This document shows positions 31,043-32,526 of a stretch of DNA of 32,526 nucleotides, piece by piece. The translations under genes and the position numbers were made by a program. A model generated the notes under the pieces. The model saw only the letters and a list, made by a program, of their open reading frames with translations. It was not told the origin of the DNA and made no database searches. This stretch comes from Asparagopsis taxiformis (Eukaryota > Rhodophyta > Florideophyceae > Bonnemaisoniales > Bonnemaisoniaceae). Each line of letters opens with the position of its first letter. Position 1 is the first letter of the stretch. Location of the stretch: the NCBI GenBank assembly GCA_030407315.1, contig JALQPE010001658.1, positions 1 through 32,526 on the forward strand, given 5' to 3'.

Positions 31043-32526
31043 CTAGTAATAAATCCCCCACCGCTGCAACACTCCTTTTTCGTTATAAAACAAGAGCACT
31101 TCTCGATAGATATGAATTTCTCCATTCGGTAAATTACGAACCAGTTTCGGTTCCTTGTATTTAGCCAAGATTTCCGCCTTGGTGCTTTTACCTACCTCAA
31201 ATCCGCCTCTTAAAGGCAGCTTCGCTCCTATCCTACTCAACTGCACCCAAACCGGTGTTTTCACATGGAACCACGAGGAGGCTGACAGAAATAGACCACG
31301 GAATTCTTGAGCCCTCTTTCTTCGGTATCCCACTTTCGAAAAATATAGCCGCCACTCAATTCTTTTCAAGTCATAATCAACTCCTGGTTGACGACATAGG
31401 TTTCTAGGTCATCCACTCCATCCATAGAATTTCCGCTAGGCCCTCTACCCTTTCTAGTATCGGGCTGCGGTAGGCCTTCCCCCGCGATCTGAGCCCGATT
31501 ATATATCGCCAGCAGATTGTTCGGGTCTTTCTTAATGATGGCATCCAAAGCATCAAGAGCCTGTTGTTTAGTCGTTTCGCTGATATTCTCCTCATAGGTA
31601 ATCAAAGCTGCCAACATATCGCCCCTACTGTTGTTTTGGGATACAAATCAGTATTAACATTTGCTTTTCCTATAGCTTCTGTCACAGCATAAAACCTAGC
31701 TTTGGAATAGTCTTTCAATAGAAAATGTGCACAAGCCTTATTGAGGTAGGCAGGCGCATAATCGGCATTCATACCAATCGCAGAATCAAAGTAGCGAATC
31801 GCTTCACTAAGTAAAGATTTCCACGGCTTCTCTCCCGCAAAACCTCGGCCGCCGATCTTAAAACGAAGATCTAACTCTAACGGCATTCTATATACTTGCT
31901 TATCTTCCTTCTCAAAATACTCTGTAGCCTCCAATACGGTCACTATCCCCATGTTATTGTAGATAGTCGGGCTTTGGTACTCACTCAAAATATGTCGGTA
32001 AAAAGCTCTGGCATCATCATAGCGCCCAAGGCAGTCATGATATTGGCCATTTCAAAGAGCTGAACAAATTCATTTACTTTCTTGATGGATCTTTTCGCTA
32101 GTGCTTTACGGTCTACAAGGCTCGGATAACCTTCCATTTTGGGCTCTTTATTGGGCCAATACTCCTTATACATCTGCGCAATAAACTCGGGAAGGTCATT
32201 GAATACATTATAACCCGCTGAATAAGCCAGAAAGCCCCCAGGTAATCGGCTTGTGTTTCATAGATAATACGATCCTGTATCTTATTGATCTTTGTTCCTA
32301 CATCCAAGTCCGAGTATTCCGCCGCAAAAGTGCTACTCCATAGGGTTTTTCATAGTAATGGGTAAGTTCATGTGCCAATAGGGAGCTAAGGCATGTTCAA
32401 TTTCCCGTCCGGCAATGACTTACAATAGTTAAAGGCCTTTTCTTCAATAGCAATACTCTTGCCATCCTCCGAAAGGAAAGCAATATTCCCTTCTGCTTGG
32501 CTAATAAATAAAGCAGGTTCCGCAAA
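31043..32526 (-). CDS. Zinc metallopeptidase with TPR repeats, 5' end outside window
   Basis: The gene enters from the right edge and ends at the stop at 31043, about 495 codons in the window. Near the N-terminal side is HELTHYYE, a HEXXH zinc site (codons 32358-32372). About 35 residues later IIYETQADYLGAF supplies a glutamate ahead of A-D, as for the third zinc ligand in gluzincin-type (M48-like) peptidases. Downstream are helical repeats of TPR type (EFVQLFEMANIMTALG; AIRYFDSAIGMNADYAPAYL; NKACAHFLLKDYSKA; DALDAIIKKDPNNLLAIY). The C-terminal part (STKAEILAKYKEPKLV, VLLFYNEKGVLQRWGIYY) recalls small BamE/SmpA-like folds, a tentative link. A signal peptide cannot be judged because the start is missing. 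Four or more frame changes. It faces the caspase array tail to tail. Confidence 0.78.

Noticed and set aside
1..32526. tRNA, rRNA, CRISPR repeats, integrase or transposase genes
   Set aside because: None was found by reading both strands; the only mobile signal is the non-coding 90-base element.

Overview
The window looks like part of a Bacteroidota chromosome, probably close to Saprospiraceae/Lewinella-type bacteria (lineage is an inference). The evidence is two C-terminal domains of the type IX secretion (T9SS type A) kind, a pair of large secreted Asp-box/VPS10-like beta-propeller proteins, a TAnnTTTG promoter style, and secreted WD40-caspase proteins. No rRNA, tRNA, CRISPR array or transposase gene was seen. 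Almost every gene is cut into overlapping frames by small indels. Several of these compensate each other within a few codons and lie in homopolymers, so I read them as errors of a noisy assembly rather than mass gene decay. Gene spans below are therefore reconstructed from homology across broken frames.

Layout. 1-161: tail of a T9SS cargo protein. 303-3390 (+) and 3448-6599 (-): two paralogous secreted sortilin/VPS10-like Asp-box proteins, tail to tail around a shared hairpin. 6600-7138: leader/intergenic region. 7139-8570 (+): badly broken, unrecognised, probably exported protein. 8611-9286 (+): unrecognised protein with a C-terminal membrane anchor. 9483-11196 (+): secreted amidohydrolase fused to an NTF2/SnoaL-like domain. 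11275-13072 (-): secreted sulfatase with a calcium-binding linker and T9SS tail. 13295-13721 (-): DUF1330-like protein. 13783-14369 (-): Crp/Fnr regulator. 14451-16874 (-): FtsX/MacB-type ABC permease. 17025-17771 (-): protein with two lumazine-binding/SnoaL-like domains. 17800-18305 (-): GNAT acetyltransferase. 18306-18887: intergenic region holding a 90-bp MITE-like element with 21-bp terminal inverted repeats and a near-perfect 8-bp target duplication.

The most interesting part is 18888-30956 (+): four same-strand paralogs. The first (W1) is a secreted WD40-like propeller alone. The next three (W2, W3, W4) each combine a signal peptide, a WD40-like propeller region, a conserved linker, an Ig-like segment, a C14 caspase domain with an intact His/Cys dyad, and a small C-terminal domain. 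The caspase halves are closely alike, especially W2 and W3, whereas the propellers have diverged strongly. This suggests an extracytoplasmic sensor-protease family with variable sensors and a conserved effector. The array is met by a convergent gene (31043 to beyond 32526, -) for a HEXXH zinc peptidase with TPR repeats, cut by the window edge.
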